DNA from: Variovorax sp. E3
GTDB taxonomy: Bacteria; Pseudomonadota; Gammaproteobacteria; Burkholderiales; Burkholderiaceae_C
Direction of reading: 5' to 3'
Length of the DNA stretch: 64,000 bases
NCBI RefSeq assembly: GCF_016082275.1
Contig: NZ_MOWM01000003.1
Location: forward strand, 81,900-145,899
This document shows, piece after piece, positions 23,446 through 34,532 of the stretch. A program made the translations under genes and the position numbers. Positions within the stretch are counted from its first letter, which is position 1. Each line of letters opens with the position of its first letter. The notes under the pieces are model-generated. The model was not told where the DNA came from, did no database searches, and worked only from the letters and a program-made list of their open reading frames with translations.

Positions 23446-23986
23446 ACGCGCCCTGCTGCTCGCCTGTTTCGGCATTCTTGCCGGCTGCGCCTCGGGCAAT
23501 CACGACACCGACAACGCCGACTGGGCCCAGTCCGGCATGCCGCCGCCGCCCAAGCGCACCGAGACGGACAAGGAGTGGGCCGAAACCGCGGTTCCGCCGC
23601 CACCGGCCTTCAGCGAGAGCCGCCTGCTGCCGATCGAGATGCCGCCGTACATGAGCCTGCAGTTCGGCGTCGACCCAAACACGATCGCCATCACGGGCGA
23701 CGGCATCGTGCGCTACGTGGTGGTCGCGCACAACCGCGCGGGCGGCGCCGTCAATGCCTTCTATGAAGGCGTGCGCTGCTCGACCTCGGAAATGAAGAGC
23801 TATGCCCGCTACAACAGCGGCTCTTGGCAGGAAACGCCCAAGCCGGAGTGGAAGCGCTTCTACGACCTGAACTCCAACTACACCAAGGCGCTGGCCACCC
23901 AGGGCCTGTGCCGCGGCAATGCGCCGCGCGGCTCGGTCGGCGAAATGGTCCAGAACATCCGAAATCCGGTCCGGGAAGTGCAGTAA
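23396..23986 (+). CDS. CNP1-like family lipoprotein
   Basis: A 196-aa envelope protein resembling the CNP1-like family (PF08750), of unknown function. The signal peptide carries a lipobox LAGC (Cys at ~residue 31), followed by a Pro-rich linker. The conserved region contains [23 protein letters not shown] with a Cys soon after. It overlaps the 3' end of rppH by 50 nt in another frame. No strong Shine-Dalgarno is visible, so translation may depend on rppH. Confidence 0.85.
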   Translation: MNLLPTTTRPSFRRNAERALLLACFGILAGCASGNHDTDNADWAQSGMPPPPKRTETDKEWAETAVPPPPAFSESRLLPIEMPPYMSLQFGVDPNTIAITGDGIVRYVVVAHNRAGGAVNAFYEGVRCSTSEMKSYARYNSGSWQETPKPEWKRFYDLNSNYTKALATQGLCRGNAPRGSVGEMVQNIRNPVREVQ

Positions 23987-23998
23987 GCACAATGACAA

Positions 23999-24026
23999 AC
24001 GGGGCCTTGCGCCCCGTTGTCGTTTT
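23999..24026 (+). terminator. Rho-independent terminator between CNP1-like gene and proB
   Basis: A 7-bp ACGGGGC/GCCCCGT stem with loop CTTGC, extended by GACAA/TTGTC, then CGTTTTC on the plus strand. It lies between converging genes and could also act on the minus strand for proB. Confidence 0.75.
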
Positions 24027-25165
24027 CAGCTCGGCATGAGCACCATGTTGTCGCGGTGAACCATTTCCGGCTCCGCGACATAGCCCAGCAGGCGCTCGAA
24101 CTCGGACGAGGGCTTGCGGCACAGCAGGCGCGCCTCCACGCTCGAATAATTGGCCAGGCCTCGGGCCAGCTCCACGCCGTCGACATCGCGCACCGCGATC
24201 ACGTCGCCGCGCGAGAACTCGCCCGAAACACTCGTCATGCCGATCGGCAGCAGGCTCTTGCCCTCGGCCCGCACCTTGGCGGCCGCGCCGGCATCGACGA
24301 CGACGGCACCGCGCAACTGCAGGTGGTCGGCCATCCAGCGCTTGCGGGCCTGGTGCTTGGCGGTCTGCGCCACCAGCAGCGTGCCGATCGATTCACCACG
24401 CGTCAGCCGCAGCAGGGCATCGGATTCGCGACCCCAGGCGATGACCGTGGAAGCGCCCGAGCCGGCGGCGCGCTTGGCCGCCAGGATCTTGGTGATCATG
24501 CCGCCGCGACCGATGCTGGAGCCCGCGCCGCCCGCCATCGCCTCGAGCGCCGGGTCGCCCGCGGCAGCTTCGTGCACGAACTTCGCTTCCGGGTCCTTGC
24601 GCGGGTCGGCCGTGTAGAGGCCCTTCTGGTCCGTGAGGATGACCAACGCATCGGCCTCGACGAGGTTGGCCACGAGCGCGCCGAGCGTGTCGTTGTCGCC
24701 GAACTTGATCTCGTCGTTGACGACCGTGTCGTTCTCGTTGATGACCGGGACCACGCCCAGGCGAAGCAGCGTGACGAGGGTCGAGCGCGCATTGAGATAA
24801 CGCTCGCGGTCGGCCAGGTCGGCGTGGGTCAGCAGCACCTGGGCGCTGCCGATCTGGTTTTCGCGCAGCTTAGTCTCGTACATCTGGGCCAGGCCCATCT
24901 GGCCGACGGCCGCTGCCGCCTGCAGCTCATGGATTTCGTGCGGGCGGGTGCGCCAGCCGAGGCGCTTCATGCCCTCGGCGATGGCGCCGCTGGACACCAT
25001 CACCACCTCGCGGCCGTCGCGCACGAGTTCCGCGAGCTGACGGCACCATTCGCCGATGGCGCCTTCATCGAGACCGCGCCCCTCGTTGGTCACGAGGCTG
25101 GAGCCCACCTTGACGACGATACGGCGGGCGTCCCGCAAGGCGGTGGATCCAGAATTCGAAGTCAT
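24026..25165 (-). CDS. proB: Glutamate 5-kinase
   Basis: Phosphorylates glutamate in the first step of proline synthesis. The 379-aa protein has an N-terminal amino-acid kinase domain ([44 protein letters not shown]) and a C-terminal PUA domain, the full-length bacterial form. The ATG at 25165 (MTSNSGS) was chosen; an earlier in-frame extension has no family support. It lies downstream of obgE on the same strand, 82 nt away. Confidence 0.96.
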   Translation of the reverse strand: MTSNSGSTALRDARRIVVKVGSSLVTNEGRGLDEGAIGEWCRQLAELVRDGREVVMVSSGAIAEGMKRLGWRTRPHEIHELQAAAAVGQMGLAQMYETKLRENQIGSAQVLLTHADLADRERYLNARSTLVTLLRLGVVPVINENDTVVNDEIKFGDNDTLGALVANLVEADALVILTDQKGLYTADPRKDPEAKFVHEAAAGDPALEAMAGGAGSSIGRGGMITKILAAKRAAGSGASTVIAWGRESDALLRLTRGESIGTLLVAQTAKHQARKRWMADHLQLRGAVVVDAGAAAKVRAEGKSLLPIGMTSVSGEFSRGDVIAVRDVDGVELARGLANYSSVEARLLCRKPSSEFERLLGYVAEPEMVHRDNMVLMPS

Positions 25166-25247
25166 GTCGGCTGTAGCGGGTCGTGAATGCTGCGTTGATT
25201 TTCTCAGTCTGTCGCGTGGCACCGGGAGATGCCGCGCCGGCCGCCCG

Positions 25248-26336
<1,089 letters not shown>

Positions 26337-26350
26337 TTACAAATGAAGAA

Positions 26351-26368
26351 GCCCCGGCAAAGCGGGGC
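26351..26368 (-). terminator. Terminator downstream of rpmA
   Basis: GCCCCG and CGGGGC pair around a 6-nt loop. On the minus strand the stem is followed by TTCTTCATTTG, a moderate T-tract. It may be partial, letting some transcription into obgE. Confidence 0.7.
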
Positions 26369-26394
26369 CTCGGGAGGTCGAAGTGACTCGAGGC

Positions 26395-26655
26395 TTACGC
26401 CGCGGGCGTCACGTTGACCGTGTGCTTGTTCAGCGCACCCTTTTGACCGAACGACACGTGGCCGTCGACCAGGGCGAAGAGCGTGTGGTCCTTGCCCACG
26501 CCGACGTTCACGCCGGGGTGGAACTGGGTGCCGCGCTGGCGCACGATGATCGAGCCTGCGCTGATCAGTTCGCCGCCGAAGGCCTTCACGCCGAGCATCT
26601 TGGGCTTGGAATCGCGCCCGTTTCGCGTTGAGCCGCCGCCTTTTTTCTGTGCCAT
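26395..26655 (-). CDS. rpmA: 50S ribosomal protein L27
   Basis: Large-subunit protein whose N-terminus reaches the peptidyl-transferase centre. 86 aa, beginning [16 protein letters not shown] and containing the family motif [18 protein letters not shown]. It follows rplU by 12 nt. Confidence 0.98.
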   Translation of the reverse strand: MAQKKGGGSTRNGRDSKPKMLGVKAFGGELISAGSIIVRQRGTQFHPGVNVGVGKDHTLFALVDGHVSFGQKGALNKHTVNVTPAA

Positions 26656-26667
26656 GGAATGTGCTCC

Positions 26668-26979
26668 TTAGCCGGCGATCGCGCCGATTTGCAGTTCGGT
26701 GAACTGCTGGCGATGGCCTTGACGTTTCTGATAGTGCTTGCGACGGCGCATCTTGAAGATGCCGACCTTGTCGTGCTTGCCGTGCGACAGTACCGTGACT
26801 GTCACCGTTGCGCCGGACACCAGGGGCGTGCCAACCTTGATTTCAGCGCCGTTTCCGACGGCCAGAACCTGGTCGATCACGATTTCCTGGCCTACGTCCG
26901 CAGCAATCTGTTCTACTTTAATTTTTTCGCCGGAAGCAACGCGATACTGCTTGCCGCCGGTTTTTATGACCGCGTACAT
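26668..26979 (-). CDS. rplU: 50S ribosomal protein L21
   Basis: Large-subunit 23S rRNA-binding protein, 103 aa, with the conserved opening [14 protein letters not shown] and the basic stretch [16 protein letters not shown]. It is the first gene of rplU-rpmA, behind a TATAAT promoter element. Confidence 0.98.
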   Translation of the reverse strand: MYAVIKTGGKQYRVASGEKIKVEQIAADVGQEIVIDQVLAVGNGAEIKVGTPLVSGATVTVTVLSHGKHDKVGIFKMRRRKHYQKRQGHRQQFTELQIGAIAG

Positions 26980-27029
26980 GTAAACCTCTTAGAAATTGAG
27001 TCTCCGCAGCGAATTCCGCAGAGCCCAAG

Positions 27030-27035
27030 ATTATA
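27030..27035 (-). promoter_or_regulatory. -10 box (TATAAT) of the rplU-rpmA promoter
   Basis: The minus strand reads CGCGC-TATAAT-CTTGG, about 50 nt upstream of rplU. Upstream TTGGCG is only 14 nt away, too close for an ideal -35, so the -10 match is the main evidence. Confidence 0.55.
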
Positions 27036-27099
27036 GCGCGGTTTGTGTTCGCCAACCAGCCCCTGCCCCGCGGGCTCCTCGCGGAACGTAACGGCTCCC

Positions 27100-27105
27100 T
27101 ATAAT
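27100..27105 (+). promoter_or_regulatory. -10 box (TATAAT) of the ispB promoter
   Basis: A perfect TATAAT in CTCCC-TATAAT-TTGCG lies ~60 nt upstream of the ispB start. No convincing -35 hexamer is seen. Together with the minus-strand box it makes this a divergent promoter region. Confidence 0.5.
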
Positions 27106-27163
27106 TTGCGCGTCCCGGCCCCTGGGCCGCCCTTACTTCCAGCAGCGCCCCCGCGCCTTCGCC

Positions 27164-28156
27164 TTGCCAGTTCCCGCCGCCGACACCTCCCCCACCGCCA
27201 CCGTGCTGGACCTGATTGCCGGCGACATGGTCGAAGTCGACCGCGTGATCGCCCGCCGCCTCGACACGGGCGTGCCGCTGGTCAGCCAGGTTTCCAAGTA
27301 CATCATCTCGGCGGGCGGCAAACGCCTGCGACCGGCGCTGCTGCTCCTCATGTCGGGCGCGCTGAACTACACGGGCGAACAGCGCTTCAATCTGGCCGCC
27401 GTGGTGGAGTTCATTCATACGGCCACACTGTTGCACGACGACGTCGTCGATGAATCGACCCTGCGGCGCGGGCGCGCAACGGCCAACGAGTCGTTCGGCA
27501 ACCCGGCGAGCGTGCTGGTCGGCGACTTCCTCTACTCGCGCGCCTTCCAGATGATGTTGGATGCCAACAACATGCGCATCATGCAGATCCTGGCCGAAGC
27601 GACCAACGTGATTGCCGAGGGCGAAGTGCTCCAGCTGATGAACATGCATGACGCATCGCTGGACGAAGCCGCCTATCTGCGCGTCATCCGCTCGAAGACC
27701 GCCAAGCTCTTCGAAGCCAGCACCCGGCTCGCGGCCGTGCTGGCGGGCGCCACACCCGAAGTCGAGGAAGCCTGCGCCACTTACGGACAGGCGCTGGGCA
27801 CCGCATTTCAGGTGATCGACGACGTGCTGGACTACGCAGGCGACGCCAATGAGCTGGGCAAGAACGTCGGCGACGACCTGCGCGAAGGCAAGACCACGCT
27901 ACCGCTCATCTTCGCGATGCAGCGCGGAACGTCGGCGCAAAGCCAGCTGGTGCGTGCGGCCATCGAGGCCGGAGACACCTCTCAACTGGCCAATGTCGTC
28001 CAGATCGTTCGCGAAACCGGGGCACTCGACGCGTCTCGCGAAGCCGCCGCAGCGGAAGCTCGGCGCGCAATTAATGCATTAGATGGCTTTCCATCCAATT
28101 TGCACGCTTCAGGTTTGCTACAATTGGCGGCTCAGTTGCTTGAGCGACGTACCTGA
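27164..28156 (+). CDS. ispB: Polyprenyl (octaprenyl) diphosphate synthase
   Basis: Makes the long isoprenoid side chain of ubiquinone. The 330-aa trans-prenyltransferase has the first Asp-rich motif LLHDDVVDES, GKRLRPALLLL upstream of it, and the second motif IDDVLDYAGD. No ATG precedes the conserved region; a TTG at 27164 (MPVPAADTSP) gives the usual length, and a GTG at 27200 is an alternative. It is divergent from rplU, a common arrangement in proteobacteria. tRNA-Pro follows. Confidence 0.93.
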   Translation: MPVPAADTSPTATVLDLIAGDMVEVDRVIARRLDTGVPLVSQVSKYIISAGGKRLRPALLLLMSGALNYTGEQRFNLAAVVEFIHTATLLHDDVVDESTLRRGRATANESFGNPASVLVGDFLYSRAFQMMLDANNMRIMQILAEATNVIAEGEVLQLMNMHDASLDEAAYLRVIRSKTAKLFEASTRLAAVLAGATPEVEEACATYGQALGTAFQVIDDVLDYAGDANELGKNVGDDLREGKTTLPLIFAMQRGTSAQSQLVRAAIEAGDTSQLANVVQIVRETGALDASREAAAAEARRAINALDGFPSNLHASGLLQLAAQLLERRT

Positions 28157-28206
28157 ACACCTCTCGTGAGTTGGCATCTAGGACGAGTTCTTTTCTTGCA
28201 ACCAAT

Positions 28207-28283
28207 CGGGGTGTAGCTTAGCCTGGTAGAGCGCTACGTTCGGGACGTAGAGGCCGGAGGTTCGAATCCTCTCACCCCGACCA
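28207..28283 (+). tRNA. tRNA-Pro (anticodon CGG)
   Basis: A 77-nt cloverleaf with a 7-bp acceptor stem (CGGGGTG/CACCCCG), D-arm AGCTTAGCCTGGTAGAGC, anticodon loop TTCGGGA with CGG, T-arm GGAGGTTCGAATCCTC and an encoded CCA end. The hairpin CCAGCC-TTT-GGCTGG immediately after (28281-28295) may serve as processing or termination signal. Confidence 0.97.
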
Positions 28284-28396
28284 GCCTTTGGCTGGCATAA
28301 ATAAATGGCCATGCCTGTTGCTGTGTAGCGATTTACAGCACGGGAGTGTTCAGCGATGATCGTGAAGCACTTTTTCACATCTTTTGCATTCGCTGA

Positions 28397-30130
28397 ATGG
28401 CCGCTGCCGAACTTCCAGTCAAAGAATCCGCGCAGATAGCGCTTCCCGGGCTTGCGCGTGCCTTGGTTTCGGCCGGCAAGCTTCCTGCCAAGACGGCGGA
28501 AGACATCTATCAAAAGTCGCTGAGCGGCCGCACCAGCTTCATTGCTGAGCTGACCGGCACCGGCGCCGTGTCGGCCGCCGACCTCGCCCACACCCTCTCC
28601 AGCGCCTTCGGCGCCCCGCTGCTCGACCTCGACGCCATCGATCACCAGCGCCTGCCCAAGGACCTGCTCGACCCGAAGCTGTGCCACGCCTACCGCATCG
28701 TCGTTCTCAGCAAGCGCAATAACCGGCTGATCGTTGCCACGGCCGATCCTTCCGACCAACAGGCGGTGGAGAAGATCAAGTTCGCCTCCCAGATGGGTGT
28801 CGACTGGGTCATCGCCGAATACGACAAGCTGTCGCGCATGATCGAAGCCGCCGCCGTGAGCGCCGCGGAGACCATCAACAGCATCGTCGGCAGCGAGTTC
28901 GAATTCGACGAGGTCACCGCCGATACCTCGGGCGATGCCAATGAGCAGGCCATCGCCGAAGTCGAAGACGCACCGGTCGTGCGCTTCCTCCACAAGATGC
29001 TGCTCGACGCCGTCGGCATGCGCGCCTCGGACATCCACTTCGAGCCCTACGAGCACCACTATCGCGTGCGCTTCCGTGTCGACGGCGAGTTGCGCGAGAT
29101 CGCCAGCCCGCCCACCGTCATCAAGGACAAGCTCGCCTCCCGCATCAAGGTCATTTCCCGGCTCGACATCTCCGAGAAACGCGTGCCGCAAGACGGCCGC
29201 ATGAAGCTCAAGATCGGGCCCGACCGCGTGATCGACTTTCGCGTGAGCACGCTGCCCACGCTGTTCGGCGAGAAGATCGTCGTTCGTATTCTCGACCCCA
29301 GCAGCGCCCGCCTGGGCATCGATGCGCTGGGCTACGACGCCGACGAAAAGGCGCGGCTGCTGCACGCCATCGGACGCCCCTACGGCATGGTGCTGGTGAC
29401 CGGCCCGACGGGTTCGGGCAAGACGGTGTCCCTCTACACCTGCCTGAACCTGCTGAACCAGCCGGGCGTGAACATCGCCACGGCGGAAGACCCGTCGGAA
29501 ATCAACCTGCCGGGCGTCAACCAGGTCAACGTCAACGAGCGTGCGGGCCTGACTTTCGCGGCGGCGCTGCGCGCCTTCCTGCGGCAGGATCCCGACATCA
29601 TCATGGTCGGCGAAATCCGCGACCTCGAGACGGCCGACATTTCGATCAAGGCCGCGCAAACGGGCCACCTGGTGCTCTCGACGCTGCACACCAACGACGC
29701 GCCGACCACGCTCACGCGCATGCGCAACATGGGCATCGCGCCGTTCAATATCGCGTCGAGCGTGATCCTGATCACCGCGCAACGCCTGGCACGGCGGCTG
29801 TGCACTGTCTGCCGCGCACCGGCCGACATGCCGCGCGAGGCATTGATCGACGCCGGCTTCAGCGAAGAACAACTGGACGGCACCTGGAAGCCTTACCGGC
29901 CCGTCGGCTGCTCCGCCTGCAGCGGCGGCTACAAAGGCCGCGTCGGCATCTACCAGGTGATGCCGATCACCGAAGCCATCCAGGAAATCATCCTGCGCGA
30001 TGGCAGCGCACTCGACATCGCGCAGCAGTCCGAACGGGAAGGCGTACGCTCGCTGCGCCAGTCGGGCCTGCGAAAAGTCATGCAAGGTCTCACTTCGCTG
30101 GAAGAAGTGGTGGCCTGCACCAACGAATAA
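28397..30130 (+). CDS. pilB: Type IV pilus assembly ATPase PilB
   Basis: Cytoplasmic motor ATPase for pilus extension. The 577-aa protein has the N-terminal T2SSE_N domain (~residues 15-150) and the core ATPase: Walker A GPTGSGKT (336-343), Asp box and Walker B (DPDIIMVGEIRDLETA), and His box (LVLSTLHTND). Near the C-terminus a zinc-binding pair, CTVC and CSAC, is present. It starts pilB-pilC-pilD, the assembly core of type IV pili; a pilin gene is not in the window. Confidence 0.96.
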   Translation: MAAAELPVKESAQIALPGLARALVSAGKLPAKTAEDIYQKSLSGRTSFIAELTGTGAVSAADLAHTLSSAFGAPLLDLDAIDHQRLPKDLLDPKLCHAYRIVVLSKRNNRLIVATADPSDQQAVEKIKFASQMGVDWVIAEYDKLSRMIEAAAVSAAETINSIVGSEFEFDEVTADTSGDANEQAIAEVEDAPVVRFLHKMLLDAVGMRASDIHFEPYEHHYRVRFRVDGELREIASPPTVIKDKLASRIKVISRLDISEKRVPQDGRMKLKIGPDRVIDFRVSTLPTLFGEKIVVRILDPSSARLGIDALGYDADEKARLLHAIGRPYGMVLVTGPTGSGKTVSLYTCLNLLNQPGVNIATAEDPSEINLPGVNQVNVNERAGLTFAAALRAFLRQDPDIIMVGEIRDLETADISIKAAQTGHLVLSTLHTNDAPTTLTRMRNMGIAPFNIASSVILITAQRLARRLCTVCRAPADMPREALIDAGFSEEQLDGTWKPYRPVGCSACSGGYKGRVGIYQVMPITEAIQEIILRDGSALDIAQQSEREGVRSLRQSGLRKVMQGLTSLEEVVACTNE

Positions 30131-30156
30131 CGCACACACTGAATACCGGAGATCGA

Positions 30157-31386
30157 ATGGCAACAGTGGCATCCTCCCGCTCCCAGCCCACGCACAAGGA
30201 ATTTGTCTTCGAGTGGGAAGGCAAGGACCGCAACGGCAAGCTGGTGCGCGGCGAACTTCGGGCCGCCGGCGAAAACCAGGTGCAGGCCGCATTGCGCCGC
30301 CAGGGCGTGCTCGCCTCGAAGATCAAGAAGCGGCGGATGCGCTCGGGTAAAGCCATCAAGCCCAAGGACATCGCCATCTTCACGCGCCAACTGGCAACGA
30401 TGATGAAAGCCGGCGTACCGCTGATGCAGTCCTTCGACATCGTCGGGCGCGGCAATGCGAACGCGAGCGTGGCCAAGCTGCTGAACGACATTCGCAGCGA
30501 CGTGGAAACCGGTACGTCGCTGTCGGCTGCGTTTCGCAAGTTTCCGAAGTACTTCGACACCCTGTACTGCAATCTGGTGGAAGCCGGTGAGGCCGCCGGT
30601 ATCCTGGAAGACCTGCTGGACCGGCTAGCCACCTACATGGAAAAAACCGAGGCGATCAAGTCGAAGATCAAGTCGGCGCTGATGTACCCGACCTCGGTGG
30701 TCGTGGTGGCCTTCGTGGTCGTGGCCATCATCATGATCTTCGTGATCCCTGCGTTCAAGCAGGTGTTCACGTCGTTCGGCGCCGATCTGCCCGCGCCCAC
30801 GCTGTTTGTCATGGCGATGAGTGAATATTTCGTCTCGTACTGGTGGCTGATCTTTGGCGGCATCGGAGGCGGGATCTATTTCTTCCTGCAGGCCTGGAAA
30901 CGCAACGAGCGCTTCCAGAAGGTCATGGACCGCCTGCTGCTGCGCATCCCGATCTTCGGCGCGCTGATCGAAAAGTCGTGCATTGCCCGCTGGACCCGTA
31001 CGTTGGCGACCATGTTCGCTGCCGGTGTGCCGCTGGTCGAAGCCCTGGACTCGGTGGGCGGTGCCTCGGGCAATTCCGTCTACGGTGATGCCACGGCCAA
31101 GATCCAGCAGGAAGTGTCGACCGGCACCAGCCTCACCACGGCCATGACCAATGCCAACCTGTTCCCGTCGATGGTGATCCAGATGACGTCCATCGGCGAG
31201 GAATCCGGCTCTATCGACCACATGCTGGGCAAGGCCGCAGACTTCTACGAATCCGAAGTGGACGACATGGTCGCGGGCCTGTCGAGCCTGATGGAGCCCA
31301 TCATCATCGTGTTCCTGGGCACCATCATCGGCGGCATCGTGGTGTCGATGTACCTGCCCATCTTCAAGCTGGGCCAGGTCGTCTGA
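30157..31386 (+). CDS. pilC: Type IV pilus inner-membrane platform protein PilC
   Basis: Platform protein that couples PilB to pilin insertion. The 409-aa protein has two T2SSF domains (IFTRQLATMMKAGVPL and RTLATMFAAGVPLVEAL) and three long hydrophobic segments (around residues 180, 230 and 380). The ATG at 30157 was chosen; the stop overlaps the pilD start (TGATG). Confidence 0.96.
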   Translation: MATVASSRSQPTHKEFVFEWEGKDRNGKLVRGELRAAGENQVQAALRRQGVLASKIKKRRMRSGKAIKPKDIAIFTRQLATMMKAGVPLMQSFDIVGRGNANASVAKLLNDIRSDVETGTSLSAAFRKFPKYFDTLYCNLVEAGEAAGILEDLLDRLATYMEKTEAIKSKIKSALMYPTSVVVVAFVVVAIIMIFVIPAFKQVFTSFGADLPAPTLFVMAMSEYFVSYWWLIFGGIGGGIYFFLQAWKRNERFQKVMDRLLLRIPIFGALIEKSCIARWTRTLATMFAAGVPLVEALDSVGGASGNSVYGDATAKIQQEVSTGTSLTTAMTNANLFPSMVIQMTSIGEESGSIDHMLGKAADFYESEVDDMVAGLSSLMEPIIIVFLGTIIGGIVVSMYLPIFKLGQVV

Positions 31387-32351
31387 TGCTCGTGTCGAGG
31401 GAGTTCGACACCGCGTTCGCCGGTGTCCTGGGGCTATTGATCGGCAGCTTCCTGAACGTGGTGATCTACCGCACGCCGGTCATGATGTACCGGGGCTGGC
31501 TGGCCGACGCCGTCGCCAATCTCATGTCGTCCAAGGACGTGCCGTCGCTGTGGTCGCTGGTCTTCGGTCCGAAGGCTGTGCCCCCGGCAGGGCTCGAAGC
31601 GGCGGCCGACAAGGCGGCGGTGGCCATCGAGGCCCTGCCCCCCTTCGATCTCACGCGGCCCGCATCGCGCTGCGGAAACTGCGGCCACAAGATCCGCTGG
31701 TACCAGAACATCCCGGTGCTGAGCTACCTGGTGCTGCGTGGTCGCTGCGGCGCGTGCAAGACCGCCATCAGCCCGCGCTACCCCTTGGTCGAGCTGATCA
31801 CGGGCGGCCTCTTCGCCCTGTGCGCGTACCGCTTCGGCATCACCCCTGCCGGCGCCTTGTGGGCCGCGTTCGGGGCCTTGCTGATCTGCCAGTTCCTGAT
31901 CGACTTCGACACCCAGTTCCTGCCCGATTCGCTCAACTACCCGCTGCTCTGGCTCGGCCTCATCGGCGCGGCCGCGGGCTGGACCGGCGTCTCGCTGAAT
32001 GCCTCCGTCTGGGGAGCCGTGTTCGGCTACCTGAGCCTCTGGCTTGTGTACCATGGCTTTCGCCTGATCACGGGCAAGGAAGGCATGGGCTATGGCGACT
32101 TCAAACTGCTCGCCGCGCTGGGCGCGTGGCTGGGGGCCGACTACCTCATCGCGATCATCCTCGTCTCTTCGCTGGTGGGCGCGGTGATCGGCCTGACACT
32201 GCGCTTTGCCGGCAAGCTGGCGCACAAGGACATTCCGATCGCCTTCGGCCCCTTCCTGGCCGGCGCGGGCCTGATCTGCCTCGTGGCGGGTCCGGACCTC
32301 GTGAGGCAATGGATTCCGTTCGCGTTCCCCCTGGGCGCGCTGGTCCATTGA
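31386..32351 (+). CDS. pilD: Prepilin peptidase / N-methyltransferase PilD
   Basis: Cleaves and N-methylates type IV prepilins and pseudopilins at the inner membrane. The 321-aa protein has the GSFLNVVIYR motif, two zinc-site pairs (Cys96/Cys99 and Cys121/Cys124) and the aspartyl catalytic sites in LIDFDTQFLPD and GYGDFKL. About eight transmembrane segments. It overlaps pilC by one base and coaE lies immediately downstream. Confidence 0.96.
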   Translation: MLVSREFDTAFAGVLGLLIGSFLNVVIYRTPVMMYRGWLADAVANLMSSKDVPSLWSLVFGPKAVPPAGLEAAADKAAVAIEALPPFDLTRPASRCGNCGHKIRWYQNIPVLSYLVLRGRCGACKTAISPRYPLVELITGGLFALCAYRFGITPAGALWAAFGALLICQFLIDFDTQFLPDSLNYPLLWLGLIGAAAGWTGVSLNASVWGAVFGYLSLWLVYHGFRLITGKEGMGYGDFKLLAALGAWLGADYLIAIILVSSLVGAVIGLTLRFAGKLAHKDIPIAFGPFLAGAGLICLVAGPDLVRQWIPFAFPLGALVH

Positions 32352-32359
32352 TCCACGCC

Positions 32360-32968
32360 ATGGTGCGGCGCATCGGATTGACCGGCGGCATCGGCAGCGG
32401 CAAGAGCACGGTGGCCTCGCTGCTGGTGGCGCGGGGGGCCGTGCTGGTCGACACCGACGCGATCGCCCGCGCGATCGCGCTACCGGGCGGCATTGCCATG
32501 CCGGCCCTTGAGGCGGCGTTCGGTCCCGGCATCCTCGGGCCCGACGGCGGTCTCGACCGGGCTGCCATGCGGCAGCTCGTGTTCACCGACGTGGGGGCCA
32601 AGGCCCGCCTCGAATCCATCCTGCATCCGCTGATCGGCACGGAAACCCAGCGCCAGGCGGCTGCTGCAGGTCCCGATGCCATCGTGGTGTTCGACGTGCC
32701 CCTGCTGGTCGAATCGGGGCGCTGGCGCGCCATCGTGGACCGCGTGCTGGTGGTCGACGCCACCGAAGAAACCCAGCTGAAACGCGTCGTTGCCCGCTCG
32801 GGCTGGACACCCGAAGCCGTGCAGGCCGTGATCGCCCAGCAAGCCCCGCGCAGGGCCCGCCGGGCCGCCGCGGACGCGGTGCTTTACAACGAGTCCCTGA
32901 GCCTCGATGAACTCGACGAACAGGTGTGGGGTCTCTGGAAACGGTGGGTTCCGGCGAGCACGCGATAA
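32360..32968 (+). CDS. coaE: Dephospho-CoA kinase
   Basis: Last step of coenzyme A synthesis. The 202-aa protein carries the P-loop GGIGSGKST near residue 9, DTDAIAR and the lid region RVVARSGW. ATG at 32360 is preferred; a TTG at 32348 would overlap the pilD stop and add four residues. pilD-coaE-zapD is a typical betaproteobacterial order, interrupted here by two O-acetylation genes. Confidence 0.95.
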   Translation: MVRRIGLTGGIGSGKSTVASLLVARGAVLVDTDAIARAIALPGGIAMPALEAAFGPGILGPDGGLDRAAMRQLVFTDVGAKARLESILHPLIGTETQRQAAAAGPDAIVVFDVPLLVESGRWRAIVDRVLVVDATEETQLKRVVARSGWTPEAVQAVIAQQAPRRARRAAADAVLYNESLSLDELDEQVWGLWKRWVPASTR

Positions 32969-33037
32969 TTTGGGATTGACGCCGCGACGGCTACACGACG
33001 ATCACGTCAAACGGCGCACGCCTCAGCGCCCCTCACG

Positions 33038-34531
33038 ATGCTTTTCAATTCGTACCCTTTCATCTTCGTATTCTTCCCGCTCGTCCTGATCGGCTTCTTC
33101 CTGATCGGTGCGCGCAGCCCCCGGGCGGCGGCGGGTTTCCTGGCACTGGCTTCGCTCTTCTTCTACGGCTGGTGGAGCGTCAAGGCGCTGCCCCTGCTGC
33201 TGGGGTCGATCTGCATCAACTACTGGTTCGGACTGCGGCTCACGCCCTCCCCGGGCCGGGAAGACAAGCACCGCAAGGCCCTGCTGATCATTGCGCTGGT
33301 GATCAACCTCGGGGTGCTGGCCGTCTTCAAGTACGCCAACTTCTTCCTGGAAAACATCGATGCCGGCCTGGCCGCGGCCGGTTTCGCGCAGATTGATCTG
33401 GTGCACATCGTGCTGCCGATCGGCATCTCGTTCTACACGTTCACGCAGATCGCCTTCCTGGTCGACTGCTGGCAGGGCAAGGTGCACGAGCGCAGCTTCA
33501 TCCACTATGCGCTGTTCGTGACCTACTTCCCGCACCTGATCGCGGGGCCCGTGCTGCATCACGCGCAGATGATGCCGCAGTTCAACAACCCGGCCACCTA
33601 CAGGATCAACGCCAACAATCTGGCGCTCGGACTGGGCATCTTCGTCTTCGGCCTGGCCAAGAAGATGCTGATCGCCGACCCGCTGGGGCAGTACGCGGAC
33701 ATGATGTTCAAGGGGGTGCACGAAGGCGTGATGCCCTCGCTGTACACGGCCTGGTTCGGGGTGCTGGCCTATACGCTGCAGATCTACTTCGATTTCTCGG
33801 GCTACTCCGACATGGCCGTCGGCCTGTCGCTGTGCGTGGGCGTGCAGTTGCCGCTGAATTTCAGGTCGCCCTACAAGTCGACCAACATGATCGAGTTCTG
33901 GCGCCGCTGGCACATCTCGCTGTCGACCTTCCTGCGCGACTACCTCTACGTGCCGCTGGGCGGCAACCGCAAGGGCCCGGCGCGCCGCTACATCAACCTG
34001 TTCCTCACGATGCTGCTGGGCGGCCTGTGGCACGGCGCCGCATGGACTTTCGTGATCTGGGGCGCGCTGCACGGCGCCTACCTCATGGTCAACCACTTCT
34101 GGAATGCCAAGGTGCGCCGCGGCAACACCAGGACCACGTGGTACGGCCGCGTGATCGGCTGGTTCATCACCTTCGTCTGCGTCATGGTCGCGTGGGTGGT
34201 CTTCCGCGCCGACAGCATGACGGCCGCCATCGAGATCTACAAGGGCATGCTGGGCATGCACGGCTCGCCCGTGTCGGCCTTCAGCGAGTTCAAGGTCCCG
34301 TTCCGCAAGCCCGAGTTCTTCCAGACCCTGTTCGTCGGCCTGCTGATCTGCCTGGCGCTGCCGCCCACCATCACGCTCGACCGCTGGATCCCGGGTGTCG
34401 CGGGCCTGGCCGGCCGGCCGCGCCTGCAGCGCCTGGCGACCTGGGTCACCGGGCTGGGCTGCATCTATCTTTTTGGCCTGTGCGTGTCGAAGTTCGGCAG
34501 CTACAGCCCGTTCCTCTATTTCCAGTTCTGA
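33038..34531 (+). CDS. MBOAT-family O-acyltransferase (AlgI-like)
   Basis: A 497-aa integral membrane protein of the MBOAT family that moves acetyl groups across the inner membrane for polysaccharide O-acetylation, as AlgI does for alginate. It has about ten transmembrane segments. The family motifs FWRRWHISLSTFLRDYLYVP and GLWHGAAW are present; the catalytic His is ~residue 332. It is followed after one nt by an SGNH partner, the usual two-gene arrangement. The glycan substrate is unknown, as no polysaccharide biosynthesis genes are nearby. Confidence 0.93.
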   Translation: MLFNSYPFIFVFFPLVLIGFFLIGARSPRAAAGFLALASLFFYGWWSVKALPLLLGSICINYWFGLRLTPSPGREDKHRKALLIIALVINLGVLAVFKYANFFLENIDAGLAAAGFAQIDLVHIVLPIGISFYTFTQIAFLVDCWQGKVHERSFIHYALFVTYFPHLIAGPVLHHAQMMPQFNNPATYRINANNLALGLGIFVFGLAKKMLIADPLGQYADMMFKGVHEGVMPSLYTAWFGVLAYTLQIYFDFSGYSDMAVGLSLCVGVQLPLNFRSPYKSTNMIEFWRRWHISLSTFLRDYLYVPLGGNRKGPARRYINLFLTMLLGGLWHGAAWTFVIWGALHGAYLMVNHFWNAKVRRGNTRTTWYGRVIGWFITFVCVMVAWVVFRADSMTAAIEIYKGMLGMHGSPVSAFSEFKVPFRKPEFFQTLFVGLLICLALPPTITLDRWIPGVAGLAGRPRLQRLATWVTGLGCIYLFGLCVSKFGSYSPFLYFQF

Positions 34532-34532
34532 C